In this document: in pieces, positions 1 through 8,170 of the stretch
How the letters are laid out: every line of letters starts with the position of its first letter
How positions within the stretch are numbered: position 1 is the stretch's first letter
Assembly (NCBI GenBank): GCA_022508965.1
Contig: JAFLUD010000007.1
Location: 1 to 43,675, forward strand
DNA: 43,675 nt
Source: Oscillospiraceae bacterium
GTDB taxonomy: Bacteria; Bacillota; Clostridia; Oscillospirales; Ruminococcaceae
Direction of reading: 5' to 3'
Notes under the pieces: model-generated
Seen by the model: the letters and a program-made list of their open reading frames with translations, nothing else
Database searches by the model: none
Told to the model about the DNA's origin: nothing
Made by a program: the position numbers and the translations under genes

Positions 1-19
1 TCAGTCGCCCCGCCTTCTT

Positions 20-1042
20 TTATTCTTTTGTGACATAATCCAGCGCGATCCACCCAGCGCCGCTCTTGAGCTTGCCCCACTTGGAGGCTCCCGGACCGTC
101 GGATTCCTCAACGACGGTGTACACCTCGCCGCGCTTGACCGTGCCGGCTATCGTGTAATTGGTTCCGGGACCGCTGCGGTAGTTGAGCAGATCGGTATTC
201 ACGCGAACGGTATACGGCTTGAAAACCGCACGCACATCGTCCGCGTCCGCCCAGCCGTACACGGTGGATCCTCCGCCGCTCTCGGCTACAAGGTGGTACG
301 GGTGCGCGGCGTCGGCGGCGAAGTGCGTAATCCGCGCCTTGCCGGGCTTGCAGCTTGTCCCGCGTGTGGCGGCGCTGCCCGTGTAGTGCGTAGTTCCAAC
401 AAACTCGACGGTGTCGCCCACCGAAAACAGCGCGATCTCGGGGATCACGGGCGCGTCGAGGTACCCGCGCACCTTCCCGCGGAACCAGTCCATGTTCTTC
501 CCGAACTTCGAGAGCCAGTTCTCGGGATCGCCGTGTCCGCTCGCGTAACCGCGCGCCGCCGCCTCTTTGTGAGATACGACGTTCTCGAGCTTTATCGCGG
601 GGAACTCCTTCATCAGCTCCGCGCAATACTGCGCTGCGACGTCAAAAGTCCTCTCGAAGTACGTCGGATCGGTCAGACCGTCCTCGGCAATCTCAAACTG
701 GATATACGCCGGGTAATAATTGTAGCTGCCCTTCTTTCCGCTTCCGCAGCCCCAGCAGCAGATGTTGTACGGCAGTATCTGCACCGCCCGGACCTCGCCG
801 TTCTTGTCCAACCCGACCACCCCGTGAGGCGTCACGTCGTCGCTGTGAGGACCGCCGAAGTAGTTCTTGTACGGGTTTTCTCCGCAAAGCTCCGGGGAAT
901 TAACGTACCGCTTCAGGTTGGGATTGTTCGCGCCCGTGGAATGTACGACGATCCCGCACGGGCTTCCCGACGGCATTTGGCGGTTCGCTTTATAGCAAGC
1001 GGAGAATGTCGCGATCGCTTTATACACCGTCATTGTCGTCAC
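20..1042 (-). CDS. Endolysin: N-acetylmuramoyl-L-alanine amidase with two C-terminal wall-binding-like domains
   Basis: Predicted to cut the amide bond between MurNAc and the stem peptide to release phage progeny. Residues about 25-195 look like an amidase_2/PGRP-type fold: HSTGANN (His34), SHKEA (His158) and GHGDPENW (His170, Asp172) are the likely zinc and catalytic positions, and the GKNMDWFR ending is typical of clostridial phage amidases. Residues about 205-272 (VGDTVEF to GWADADDV) form an SH3-like module that resembles the C-terminus of the tail protein at 7460-8170. Residues 277-340 are a bacterial SH3 domain (LNYRSGPGTNY). The first codon is GTG, 3 nt after AAGG; an ATG three codons later is the alternative start. 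It overlaps the holin stop, the normal lysis-cassette order. This is the last late gene visible; the prophage continues to or past the left edge of the window. Confidence 0.93.
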   Translation of the reverse strand: MTTMTVYKAIATFSACYKANRQMPSGSPCGIVVHSTGANNPNLKRYVNSPELCGENPYKNYFGGPHSDDVTPHGVVGLDKNGEVRAVQILPYNICCWGCGSGKKGSYNYYPAYIQFEIAEDGLTDPTYFERTFDVAAQYCAELMKEFPAIKLENVVSHKEAAARGYASGHGDPENWLSKFGKNMDWFRGKVRGYLDAPVIPEIALFSVGDTVEFVGTTHYTGSAATRGTSCKPGKARITHFAADAAHPYHLVAESGGGSTVYGWADADDVRAVFKPYTVRVNTDLLNYRSGPGTNYTIAGTVKRGEVYTVVEESDGPGASKWGKLKSGAGWIALDYVTKE

Positions 1043-1238
1043 CGTCCTTGCGTGCCGCGTCGGTCAGCCCCTCGCCGACTATGTAACCTACAACAGCCGC
1101 GCCGCTGAGGATCGCGCCGCTGATCTTGTCGGCAGTCTCCTGCGAGCCGTTGTTAAGCACAATAAGACCCGCAACAAATCCCGCGACCGCCACCCAGAGC
1201 TTGCGGGACGTGAGTTTTCTTGCCCAGTCAATTTTCAT
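1020..1238 (-). CDS. Phage holin, small
   Basis: A 72-residue protein with a basic N-terminus (KIDWARKLTSRKLW), a hydrophobic segment at about residues 15-28, a second at about 42-56, and an acidic polar tail (DGDDNDGV). This is the size and layout of clostridial phage holins that permeabilise the membrane so that the endolysin reaches the wall. A strong ribosome site (AGGAGGG) sits 7 nt before the ATG. The stop overlaps the endolysin start by 23 nt, which suggests coupled translation. The function is inferred from size, topology and position between the XhlA-like gene and the endolysin; the exact holin family was not identified. Confidence 0.8.
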   Translation of the reverse strand: MKIDWARKLTSRKLWVAVAGFVAGLIVLNNGSQETADKISGAILSGAAVVGYIVGEGLTDAARKDGDDNDGV

Positions 1239-1256
1239 AAAGAATCCCTCCTATCA

Positions 1257-1472
1257 TCAGCATTTCTCCAGCTTGTCCAGACGCTTCTCGATGTTCTCGA
1301 TCTGTTCCTCGATCACGGGCATTCGCCGCGCGAAGTTGTTATGCTCGGCAACGCGCTTCTCGAGCTGCTCGATGCGGTACGCCGTCAGCTTGGAGCTTAC
1401 GACAATACCTCCCAAGCTGCCGAAAAGCGTTCCGACAAGCGAGATTACCGCCACAATTACCGTGTTGTCCAT
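1257..1472 (-). CDS. XhlA-like membrane-anchored coiled-coil protein (lysis-associated)
   Basis: A 71-residue protein with one N-terminal membrane segment (about residues 5-27, VIVAVISLVGTLFGSLGGIVV) followed by a charged heptad-like helix ending in ENIEKRLDKLEKC. This resembles haemolysin XhlA and related phage proteins next to holins in PBSX-like phages, which help lysis. The ribosome site GGGGAGGTG lies just before the ATG. The gene sits immediately before the holin. The assignment rests on topology and position; other small phage membrane proteins share this shape. Confidence 0.65.
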   Translation of the reverse strand: MDNTVIVAVISLVGTLFGSLGGIVVSSKLTAYRIEQLEKRVAEHNNFARRMPVIEEQIENIEKRLDKLEKC

Positions 1473-1529
1473 TGGCTCACCTCCCCTGCATACAGATTAC
1501 CACAGCCGAGACTGCATTTTTATGCAGTT

Positions 1530-1880
1530 TTACAGCTTTTCGGCTTTTTGCACTGTGAGTTCCGCCATACGGCTGTTGGCACTCGCGACATCGGATTTGA
1601 GGACAGCGATGGTCTCCTTGAGTTCCGCGACCTCGGTCTTAAGCTCCTCGACGGTTTCCGAAAGCTGTTTGCTCGGAAATACACGCTCGCCGGTCTCGCC
1701 GCTGTAGAATATCCCCGTGCCGGGGTCGTAGGTGTCGCCGATGTTGACAGAATCACGGTCTACAATGACGAGATAGTCCCACTCGGGGTGAGCTTCTTTG
1801 TTTCCCGTCATTAGTTCAGGTCTAACGGCAATAACATTGGTAACAATGCCATTTTGAATTACTGCTGCTATACTATTCAT
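1530..1880 (-). CDS. Tail fibre-associated small protein with C-terminal coiled coil
   Basis: A 116-residue protein. Residues 1-68 resemble a common small phage module (AVIQNGIVTNVI, then IGDTYDPGTGIF), often found after tail fibre genes and sometimes annotated as fibre assembly or XkdX-neighbour protein. Residues about 73-112 form a predicted coiled coil (VEELKTEVAELKETIAVL). It lies directly after the glycine-rich fibre gene, with the ribosome site AAAGGAAAC. A small hairpin (ACTGCAT/ATGCAGT, 1511-1528) follows its stop but lacks a T-run. A structural or fibre-assembly role is inferred from context only. Confidence 0.55.
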   Translation of the reverse strand: MNSIAAVIQNGIVTNVIAVRPELMTGNKEAHPEWDYLVIVDRDSVNIGDTYDPGTGIFYSGETGERVFPSKQLSETVEELKTEVAELKETIAVLKSDVASANSRMAELTVQKAEKL

Positions 1881-1913
1881 GTTGGTTTGTTTCCTTTCAT
1901 AGTTTGAAATTAA

Positions 1914-3041
1914 TCATTGCGGAACGATGAAAACGACAACCCCAAATCCTGGTTGACCATCACCAGCTTTATGCTCGATCCCGTTCGAGGTGCGATGACC
2001 ACCTCCGGATCCTCCACCGGCTCCATATCCGCCGCCCCCGCCTCCGCCGAAAACATTAGACGATGTTACTAATTTATATGTTCCTTTGGAACCACCTGCT
2101 CCAGATCTACCCTCGGTTCCATCTTCATTCATGTTTCCGCCAGCGCCGCCAAAATTTTGATTTGTGCGGTTTACCCAATTTCCGCCTTCGCCACCGGTTG
2201 TATAACCATTCATCGTTATTGCCCCTCCGCCTCCGCCAGCTCCGGTTCCTTTTGTTGGGGCTGTATGATTTCCGTAACTCTCAACGGAACCCGAATGTTT
2301 TCCGCCATTTCCGCCAGCACCTCCGATTGGACCAAAAGGAGTTATTATCACCTCTTCTTGAGATCCACAATTATAGGATGCTTCCCCAATAGTCACTATT
2401 GTGGCGGTTGTAGTTCTTACTGTTCCAACAACTATATTAATAGGTTGATTATTTATGGTATCGTCTAAAATGTGCTTTGCCACATATCCGCTTGCACCAC
2501 CAGCTATTGAATTTGAAGCAGATTTACCACCCGCGCTCGCCAACACTATTTGCGTGCCGGCGGGTGCAGTTATATATCCTTCAGAAGTAGCATCTACAAC
2601 TATGAAGTCCTTGCCCGAGGCTACAACAGGTATCGTATCCGATAACCATATTGCTATGGGCATACCGCTCGCAAAGGCATTCGTGACATCCGTCTGAAAA
2701 TACTCCACGCCGTCAACCACGCGAACCAAGAATACGCGGATATAGTATGTAAGCCCGTTTTCAAGCTCTCCGATTCTGACGGTCGTCGCCGCTCCTTCGG
2801 CAACCGCGATTTTCCCGTCTGTGGGGTTCTCCGGGTAGCCGCCTGTTTTCGCGACCGCCCAAACCTTATCAACATAATCCGTGTTGGAATATCCGAGCGT
2901 CAGCTCAATAAAGCCGTTTCCGCTGTTCGCGGATATGCTGTTCAGATGCGTCGGAAGATCGACCGTGCCCGTGCCGCCGCCGGAGCCGCCTCCATTGCCA
3001 TACGTTACGGGGGAATTTGTTCTTACAACTCCCGCTACCAT
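1914..3041 (-). CDS. Glycine-rich tail tip/adhesin-like fibre protein
   Basis: 375 residues. After a Gly/Ser linker (about residues 17-27), residues about 30-125 look like a fibronectin-III-like beta domain (GFIELTLGYSN to YYIRVFLVRV). Residues about 165-375 are dominated by glycine runs (GGAGGNGG, GGGGGYGAGGGSGGG), with a hydrophobic ending VVVFIVPQ. Such runs occur in phage receptor-binding proteins and adhesins built from polyglycine helices, for example T-even-like gp38 of S16; this is a comparison of style, not shown homology. It lies between the tail-collar fibre gene and the lysis cassette, where host-range proteins usually sit. Likely role: contact with the cell surface. Confidence 0.65.
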   Translation of the reverse strand: MVAGVVRTNSPVTYGNGGGSGGGTGTVDLPTHLNSISANSGNGFIELTLGYSNTDYVDKVWAVAKTGGYPENPTDGKIAVAEGAATTVRIGELENGLTYYIRVFLVRVVDGVEYFQTDVTNAFASGMPIAIWLSDTIPVVASGKDFIVVDATSEGYITAPAGTQIVLASAGGKSASNSIAGGASGYVAKHILDDTINNQPINIVVGTVRTTTATIVTIGEASYNCGSQEEVIITPFGPIGGAGGNGGKHSGSVESYGNHTAPTKGTGAGGGGGAITMNGYTTGGEGGNWVNRTNQNFGGAGGNMNEDGTEGRSGAGGSKGTYKLVTSSNVFGGGGGGGYGAGGGSGGGHRTSNGIEHKAGDGQPGFGVVVFIVPQ

Positions 3042-3869
3042 TTAATCGCCGCCTTTCTTGTAAACTATAACAACGCCCGTGATCTCTTCCTCGGGGATCG
3101 TCTCGGCATATACGACGACCTTTCCGTCCCCGGGATCTCCGCCCTGCGGGACTTTTGCCGCCGCAAGCGTATCGAAGCAGTCAAGCGAGAATATCACGTC
3201 CGCGATGCCTGCCTCAGTGAAGCCCTCGATCTCGATCTCGGCAAACTGAGTGCATTTGCCGCGGGGAGCCTCAAGCGCAGACCACGCCTCAACGGGGAGA
3301 GTGAAGGGGATAGGATCGTTTCCCCCAGCCGCCGCGAGAGCTTTCTCGGCTGCCGCCTGCGCTTCCTCTGCCGCCGCAAGAGCGTTATTCGCCGCATTCT
3401 GCGCGTCCTCGACCTGCTGAACCGTCGGTATCGCAGCCGGGTTTACCTCGACCGTTATATTCTCGGAGTTGTCGACCTTTGTGCTGAATCTGTACGTTAT
3501 TCCCGTAGAGCTCTTGCCACCGAAAGCGGGCATATAATCGGGATTTTGCGTCTCAATCGCAATACCGTAGAGGATCTCAACATTTCTCGAAGTCTGCGCG
3601 AACAGCCCTACTGCCCGCACATAGTACCCGTCTGTTAAATCCTTGTTGTCGATCGCTGCCGTGACCTCGACGATGTTCACGTCTGTCCGCGTGACCTTAG
3701 AGACCGCCGCGGTCTGCTTCGGAGCGTATATAGACGTGAGCTTCTCCAGATCCATTCCCGAATAGTTGTAGTCGGTGGTCTGGATTTTTGTGAACCTCGC
3801 CGTAAGCGACCCCGCGACCAATCCTGCGATAAGTTCCTTTCCCTTATCCGTGATTATGAGATTTTGCAT
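3042..3869 (-). CDS. Tail fibre protein with tail-collar (DUF3751-like) N-terminus
   Basis: 275 residues. The first 140 or so (MQNLIITDKGKELIAG, then FTKIQTTDYNYSG and LTDGYYVRAVGLFA) match the N-terminal module of phage tail-collar fibre proteins that attaches the fibre to the baseplate. An Ala/Glu-rich helical stretch follows at about residues 155-183 (ANNALAAAEEAQAAAEKAL), probably a trimeric coiled coil. The C-terminal 80 residues are a small unassigned beta-rich domain. The next fibre gene starts immediately after its stop. The ribosome site GGAATAGGA precedes the ATG. The short length (P2 gpH-type fibres are longer) suggests that the Gly-rich protein supplies the tip. Confidence 0.8.
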   Translation of the reverse strand: MQNLIITDKGKELIAGLVAGSLTARFTKIQTTDYNYSGMDLEKLTSIYAPKQTAAVSKVTRTDVNIVEVTAAIDNKDLTDGYYVRAVGLFAQTSRNVEILYGIAIETQNPDYMPAFGGKSSTGITYRFSTKVDNSENITVEVNPAAIPTVQQVEDAQNAANNALAAAEEAQAAAEKALAAAGGNDPIPFTLPVEAWSALEAPRGKCTQFAEIEIEGFTEAGIADVIFSLDCFDTLAAAKVPQGGDPGDGKVVVYAETIPEEEITGVVIVYKKGGD

Positions 3870-3871
3870 TC

Positions 3872-4501
3872 CTATTCCTGCCTTTCATCTTTTATAACGC
3901 GCGTGATGTGTGTTGTAACCGCGCCGCCGTTTCGCACAGTGCCGTTTAAGGTGTAGTTGGAATTGATCGTCGTTTCAATGAAAACATAAGACGAAACCAC
4001 GGTCCCCGCACCGACAAACACCGTGCCTTCCGCTGTTCTCTCCAGAACATTCCGGCTGACGGTGACCATATTTGCGGGGACAAGCTCGTCCAACATGAAC
4101 TGAAGCTCCTCAACCTGCCCGAACAGATTCAACGAGGTCTCAATTTCAAGCGTATAACGCTCATAATCTGTTTTCAGCGTGAAATTACTCTCACCGCACA
4201 GGCTTATGAGTTTGCTTATCAGCACCCTTTCCGTGTACGGGATCTCGGCGAACCACCGCGACAGGACACGGCTTCGGCGGCTTTCGAGCGTGTCGTCCGC
4301 GGAGGGGAATATCTTCAGCAGCTTTTCAAACCGCTTGATCCCGTATTCGTCCGCCGTCGAGATAAACTCGTTTTTGAGAGTTTGTTCCGCCGCGTCCCAT
4401 GATATTTTGAATTCGGGGTTTTCGGCGGTGAGCGCAGCGTTGATCTCCTTGTATTCCGCAAGAAAAGGCGGCAGATACTCAACTAAATTCCTGTCATTCA
4501 C
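3872..4501 (-). CDS. Baseplate/tail protein, YmfQ/DUF2313 family
   Basis: 209 residues. It begins NLVEYLPPFLAEYKEI and contains LLKIFPSADDTLESRRSRVLSRW and a TLEIETSLNL stretch, the pattern of DUF2313 (XkdT-neighbour YmfQ, equivalent to P2 gpI) baseplate proteins that link the baseplate J protein to the fibres. The order baseplate J, DUF2313, fibre is the usual order in contractile-tailed phages and PBSX-like particles. Its start overlaps the end of the baseplate J gene by 8 nt, indicating coupled expression. Confidence 0.82.
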   Translation of the reverse strand: MNDRNLVEYLPPFLAEYKEINAALTAENPEFKISWDAAEQTLKNEFISTADEYGIKRFEKLLKIFPSADDTLESRRSRVLSRWFAEIPYTERVLISKLISLCGESNFTLKTDYERYTLEIETSLNLFGQVEELQFMLDELVPANMVTVSRNVLERTAEGTVFVGAGTVVSSYVFIETTINSNYTLNGTVRNGGAVTTHITRVIKDERQE

Positions 4502-5696
4502 TGCTCACACCCCCGAAAACAGGGACCTCAAACTTGCCCAGCGTCAGATTTTCGGGATTCCCGTTTATGACAGTCCCGGAAATATCGACGATCCCGTCGA
4601 TTGCCAGCAGCCGTGTGTCGATCTGGCTCAATCGGACGGTCAAGGAGTCCGATTCCGCCCACTCTCGGCGCAGCTCCAGAAGATAATCGGAGATCACGCT
4701 GTTTATGGTTTCCTGCAAATTCATCCAGCCGTAGCCGCTTTTAAACTCGAGCTTCGTTTTGATCTCAATGGGAATCGCCGTCGCTGCCTTTACATTCACA
4801 ACATGACCTATCGGCGCGAGGCCGACGCCCTCTCCCGCGTTCCGCACAGGGTCTATTGCGGTCTGGACGCTGTCAACAAGCTCCTTTGACGGGATATCAA
4901 ATTCGGAATTTATGATGGTGAGCTTAACCGTGCCGCCGACGGTGAGCTTCTTTTCGATAGCTGCCGAATACAAGCCCTCTAGCCACTCGCGAACGGGCGA
5001 TTCGAGCGTCGGGCGAATTGCTTCATACCATTTTGTTACTTCATCGTTTGGGATAAAGTCCGCGGGTCTGAAATCTCCGTTCCATACACGGGTGACCTTA
5101 ACGCCGCCAACGCCCGCTATTGATTTCGTTTTCTCGATATAATCCCGAACGTTTCCGCCGAAGGCTTTTTGTTCAAAAGAATCAAAATACCGCTTTCGCA
5201 GCTCCTCGGTGTCCTCCTCGTCCTCGCCGGGGATAAGAATTTCCGTAAGCTCAGCCGTTGCCAAGCCGTTCACATAATCTATCGGGATCATCGTCCCGAG
5301 GTATTGGTTTCCGATTATGCCCGCGGTTTCGCACCGGACCATATAAACGCCGTCGGAGATCTTCTCGCCGACAACGAAATTCAAGTCCTCTACGGAAAAC
5401 CTCCTGCCCGTAACGTCAATGTCCGTCGGTGTGAATTCTCCCTTTAAAATGGCGTTCGTAGCCGCGTAGGGCGTGATTCCGCGCTCACGGCAGCGTAAGA
5501 TCAGGAATTCCCTCGACGCGGTATCGCCGTAGGCTTCTCTGATTATCCGCTCAAGCTCGATGTATAGGAATTGCAGCTCCAACGCCGTCGGAGAGAGTGT
5601 GTCGAAAATAACCGAGCCTTCGCGCTTGTCGAGCTTGTCCGAAACACTGGCCAACATTCGCTCCAGGATCGTGTTGTATGTATTGCTCTCAAACAT
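4494..5696 (-). CDS. Baseplate J-like wedge protein (XkdT type)
   Basis: 400 residues, typical for Baseplate_J/gp47 proteins. It shows the N-terminal YNTILERMLASVSDKLDKREGS pattern, a central VNGLATAELTEILIPGEDEED, and RKRYFDSFEQKAFGGN followed by GVGGVKVTRVW, all typical of this family. It forms the baseplate wedge of contractile tails and is made together with the DUF2634 (XkdS-like) protein, whose last base it abuts at 5696. It is part of the conserved XkdP-Q-R-S-T-like series here. Confidence 0.93.
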   Translation of the reverse strand: MFESNTYNTILERMLASVSDKLDKREGSVIFDTLSPTALELQFLYIELERIIREAYGDTASREFLILRCRERGITPYAATNAILKGEFTPTDIDVTGRRFSVEDLNFVVGEKISDGVYMVRCETAGIIGNQYLGTMIPIDYVNGLATAELTEILIPGEDEEDTEELRKRYFDSFEQKAFGGNVRDYIEKTKSIAGVGGVKVTRVWNGDFRPADFIPNDEVTKWYEAIRPTLESPVREWLEGLYSAAIEKKLTVGGTVKLTIINSEFDIPSKELVDSVQTAIDPVRNAGEGVGLAPIGHVVNVKAATAIPIEIKTKLEFKSGYGWMNLQETINSVISDYLLELRREWAESDSLTVRLSQIDTRLLAIDGIVDISGTVINGNPENLTLGKFEVPVFGGVSSE

Positions 5697-6094
5697 CAGA
5701 CATTAACCTCCCTTTCTGCGCGGACGTCACCGAAAACGGTGTGCGCGGTAAACGAAACGCCAACCGTTCCTTTTTTGCTCAGATCAAACTCGAAGTCGGA
5801 AACGCTCTCGATCCTGTCGTCCCAGGTCAGCGCCTCTGTAATGCGGCGCTCAAGCTCCGGGCAGACATAGGACGCGGGCTGCCCGAACAGATCCAGCAGC
5901 TCTATTCCGTAATTTGCGCTGTACATAACGTACTGATAGCGCTCGGTAAGCAGGATTTTGCAGATCGCCTGCTTTACCGCTTCCAACCCGTCCGCATAAC
6001 CTCGGACATTGCTGTTATTCAGCTTGAATGTGTAGGAGGGCTGCTCCTCGAGTTCAAAATCCTGCTGTAAAAATCCGCTTGTACCCGGAATCAT
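5696..6094 (-). CDS. Baseplate protein, XkdS/DUF2634 family (gp25-like)
   Basis: 132 residues. The sequence YTFKLNNSNVRGYADGLEAVKQAICKILLTERYQY and the later YGIELLDLFGQP are the hallmark of DUF2634/XkdS proteins, small lysozyme-fold gp25-like subunits of the baseplate wedge. It lies between the DUF2577 gene (4-nt overlap) and the baseplate J gene, which is the standard position. Length is normal for the family. Confidence 0.88.
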   Translation of the reverse strand: MIPGTSGFLQQDFELEEQPSYTFKLNNSNVRGYADGLEAVKQAICKILLTERYQYVMYSANYGIELLDLFGQPASYVCPELERRITEALTWDDRIESVSDFEFDLSKKGTVGVSFTAHTVFGDVRAEREVNV

Positions 6095-6492
6095 ACTCTA
6101 TCCACCACCAAATATTTCTGGCCGCCCTGCTGCCGCAGCAGAACGACGGTCTCGTCCTTTTTCAGCGCATTATGCACGGTAATTTCAATCGTCCCGACCG
6201 CGTGAACGTGTTGCGGCGAAACAGGCTCCGCCGTGATGTCGGGCGCCGTTCCTGCGTAGAAATAGTTCTGAATATTCCCGCCGGAGATCTTCGTTTTGTA
6301 GTCGGTTACGTTTCGCGTTAAAGTCAACTGCTGCTCGCCGAGCGTCAATTTCTGCTCTACCAGGATCTTCAGCGGTTTTTCGCTCAATACCTTCCCGAAG
6401 CATAATTCAACAGGCTTTGATGCCGCCATTGCGTCAAGCGCCGCGCTCTTTATCAATTTGAGAATTCCCGTCATATCAGGCAATTTCACCAC
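6091..6492 (-). CDS. Tail/baseplate protein, XkdR/DUF2577 family
   Basis: 133 residues. It contains GKVLSEKPLKILVEQKLTL, then LTRNVTDYKT and a C-terminal VHNALKKDETVVLLRQQGGQKYLVVDRV, typical of DUF2577 (XkdR-like) proteins next to the late-control D-like hub. Probably a small beta-barrel baseplate or spike component. It overlaps the 3' end of the upstream hub gene by 17 nt and the downstream XkdS-like gene by 4 nt. Confidence 0.82.
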   Translation of the reverse strand: MVKLPDMTGILKLIKSAALDAMAASKPVELCFGKVLSEKPLKILVEQKLTLGEQQLTLTRNVTDYKTKISGGNIQNYFYAGTAPDITAEPVSPQHVHAVGTIEITVHNALKKDETVVLLRQQGGQKYLVVDRV

Positions 6493-7453
6493 CCCTTAAG
6501 GTAAGATTCATCAAATGTTCGTCAATGGAGAACTTGTGCGTTACCTTTTCGACGAGCATAAAGTTTTTTACAGCGATATCGCCTAGATCGAGATTGACAG
6601 CCACCATGCTCCCGCCGCGGACCCGGGTATCCCCGAGCGCGTTGGTTATTTTGAGATTGCGCGACTTCTTGTCATACAGCTGCAAAAGCGCGTCTGCTTT
6701 CGCCTGTCCGTTCTCGCCCTTTTGCAATGTGTCGTAATACTGCAAAACTCCCCACTCGTTGATATGCGCGCTGTTTTGTGCGATATAGATATCGCGCTTT
6801 CCCGTCTCCTCGTTCTCGTAGGAGAGCTTGATCTTGTTGTAGGTCTCGGAATCTATCGAGGAGGAATAATCGAAATTCTCGCCCGTTTCCTCGTCGATCA
6901 CCAGATAGTTGTTGCCTATCCCGACGCCCATTGACGATATGTTTTTGAGCGTTAATTTTCCGCAGTCGTCAAACAGCACGAACATCTCCTTGCTGTTCAT
7001 CAGCGTTAAGTCCAGCGCGTTTTCGATGATATCGAAAAGCGATTCGTTATCTTCGACGCGCGACGGGATTATGTATTTCGTATCCTCGATCACGCCGAGG
7101 TTCAGACCGAAGTCCGCGGCGATCATCTTGATTACCTGCGACGCGGTCTTATTTTCGTAAACGTAGGTGTCCTTTGCCATAAGGTACCGCAGCTGATCGT
7201 AGGCGGTTACGGAAATTATTCCCTCCTTATCGCGCTTTTGTGTGAAAACAAAGCCGAAAAACATTGCTCTTCCGTCAACGCTGAATCGCACCGCCGAGCC
7301 TTCCGAGAAAAGCGGCGTTTTGTCCTGCAGAACTTTAAACGAGAGCTTCCCCGCCGTTCCGCGGCGTTCGGTCGTAAGCTCTATTCCGTCTTGAACCGCG
7401 GGAATATATGCCTTTCCCGTGACGGGATTGGAAACAAGAAGTTCTATTTCCAC
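6476..7453 (-). CDS. Baseplate hub protein, XkdQ-like (late control gene D type)
   Basis: 325 residues. Features include GIELTTERRGTAGKLSFKV, the beta-strand FSVDGRAMFFGFVF, ISVTAYDQLRYL followed by TASQVIKMIAADFGL, and a C-terminal VRGGSMVAVNLDLGDI. This is the XkdQ/gpD family, the baseplate hub beneath the tail tube, equivalent to T4 gp27. It sits between the XkdP-like and XkdR-like genes, as in PBSX. No catalytic site is apparent, so the older name hydrolase for some relatives is not supported here. Confidence 0.87.
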   Translation of the reverse strand: MEIELLVSNPVTGKAYIPAVQDGIELTTERRGTAGKLSFKVLQDKTPLFSEGSAVRFSVDGRAMFFGFVFTQKRDKEGIISVTAYDQLRYLMAKDTYVYENKTASQVIKMIAADFGLNLGVIEDTKYIIPSRVEDNESLFDIIENALDLTLMNSKEMFVLFDDCGKLTLKNISSMGVGIGNNYLVIDEETGENFDYSSSIDSETYNKIKLSYENEETGKRDIYIAQNSAHINEWGVLQYYDTLQKGENGQAKADALLQLYDKKSRNLKITNALGDTRVRGGSMVAVNLDLGDIAVKNFMLVEKVTHKFSIDEHLMNLTLRGGEIA

Positions 7454-7459
7454 GCTTGA

Positions 7460-8170
7460 TCACACACCTTTTACACTGTCCTTCGCCACCCACCCAAGCC
7501 AGCCGCCCTCGGGAGTTGTAACGTGATAGGGGCAGGAGCCTTTTAGGTTGATGAAATTTACTTTCCCGCGGTAGTTGGTCTTTGTCTGCCCGGGAGCGTC
7601 GCCATAGCTTGAACCGTGAAGCCGCCCGTTTACAATGACCTCCGAGCCTATCCCGATGGGCTTTGATTCCTGTGTAGTGGACGGCGCCCTTTGAGCGGTG
7701 GTCTGCGCTTTCGGCACGGTGTTCACGGCAGTAATTGTGACGGTTTTCGTCCCGTAGTCGCGGTATTGCTTGAGCTTGAGCTTCACCGTTAGGTCAAAAC
7801 CGTTTTCCGCGCTTTCGGAAACGCTGTAATCCTCAAGAGAAACCTTAATATTCGTTGAGAACAGCGGCTTTCCGCTAGGCGTAGTACGGCAGACAATAAA
7901 CTGAAACGGCTCCTTTTCGGATTTTAGTTTCTCGAAATGATCCAAGAAATACTTCGCGTCCTTGAAGCCTTCTTTATAAACGGCAAACGGATATTTCATC
8001 TGAGGGATCTCGCACTCAAACTCAATATCCGTTAATTTTGCCGTTTTTAGGAGGTTAATTTGCCCTTCGTTTATCAGTGTCAGCGTTTTGTTATTGTTGT
8101 TGATCTTGATTTGCAGCTTCGCGGGAGCTATCGGAAGCAGACATTTTCCCAGATAAAAATCATAAGCCAT
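7460..8170 (-). CDS. XkdP-like tail protein with an SH3-like C-terminus in place of LysM
   Basis: 236 residues. Residues 1-140 match the N-terminus of XkdP-type proteins (YLGKCLLPIAPAKLQIKINN, then FECEIPQMKYPF). XkdP usually ends in a LysM domain that binds peptidoglycan; this one ends instead in a module of about 63 residues (GSEVIVNGRLHGSSYG to GWLGWVAKDSV) that resembles residues 205-272 of the endolysin at 20-1042. A Thr/Gln-rich linker (about 158-170) joins the two parts. Its ATG overlaps the tape measure stop. Role: probably bridges hub and tail tube and may bind the cell wall at the tail tip. The domain similarity was judged by eye. Confidence 0.82.
   Translation of the reverse strand: MAYDFYLGKCLLPIAPAKLQIKINNNNKTLTLINEGQINLLKTAKLTDIEFECEIPQMKYPFAVYKEGFKDAKYFLDHFEKLKSEKEPFQFIVCRTTPSGKPLFSTNIKVSLEDYSVSESAENGFDLTVKLKLKQYRDYGTKTVTITAVNTVPKAQTTAQRAPSTTQESKPIGIGSEVIVNGRLHGSSYGDAPGQTKTNYRGKVNFINLKGSCPYHVTTPEGGWLGWVAKDSVKGV

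Noticed and set aside
1511-1528. Hairpin ACTGCAT/ATGCAGT considered as a terminator
   Set aside because: Only seven A/T-rich pairs and no T-run on the minus strand, so it is unlikely to stop late transcription.
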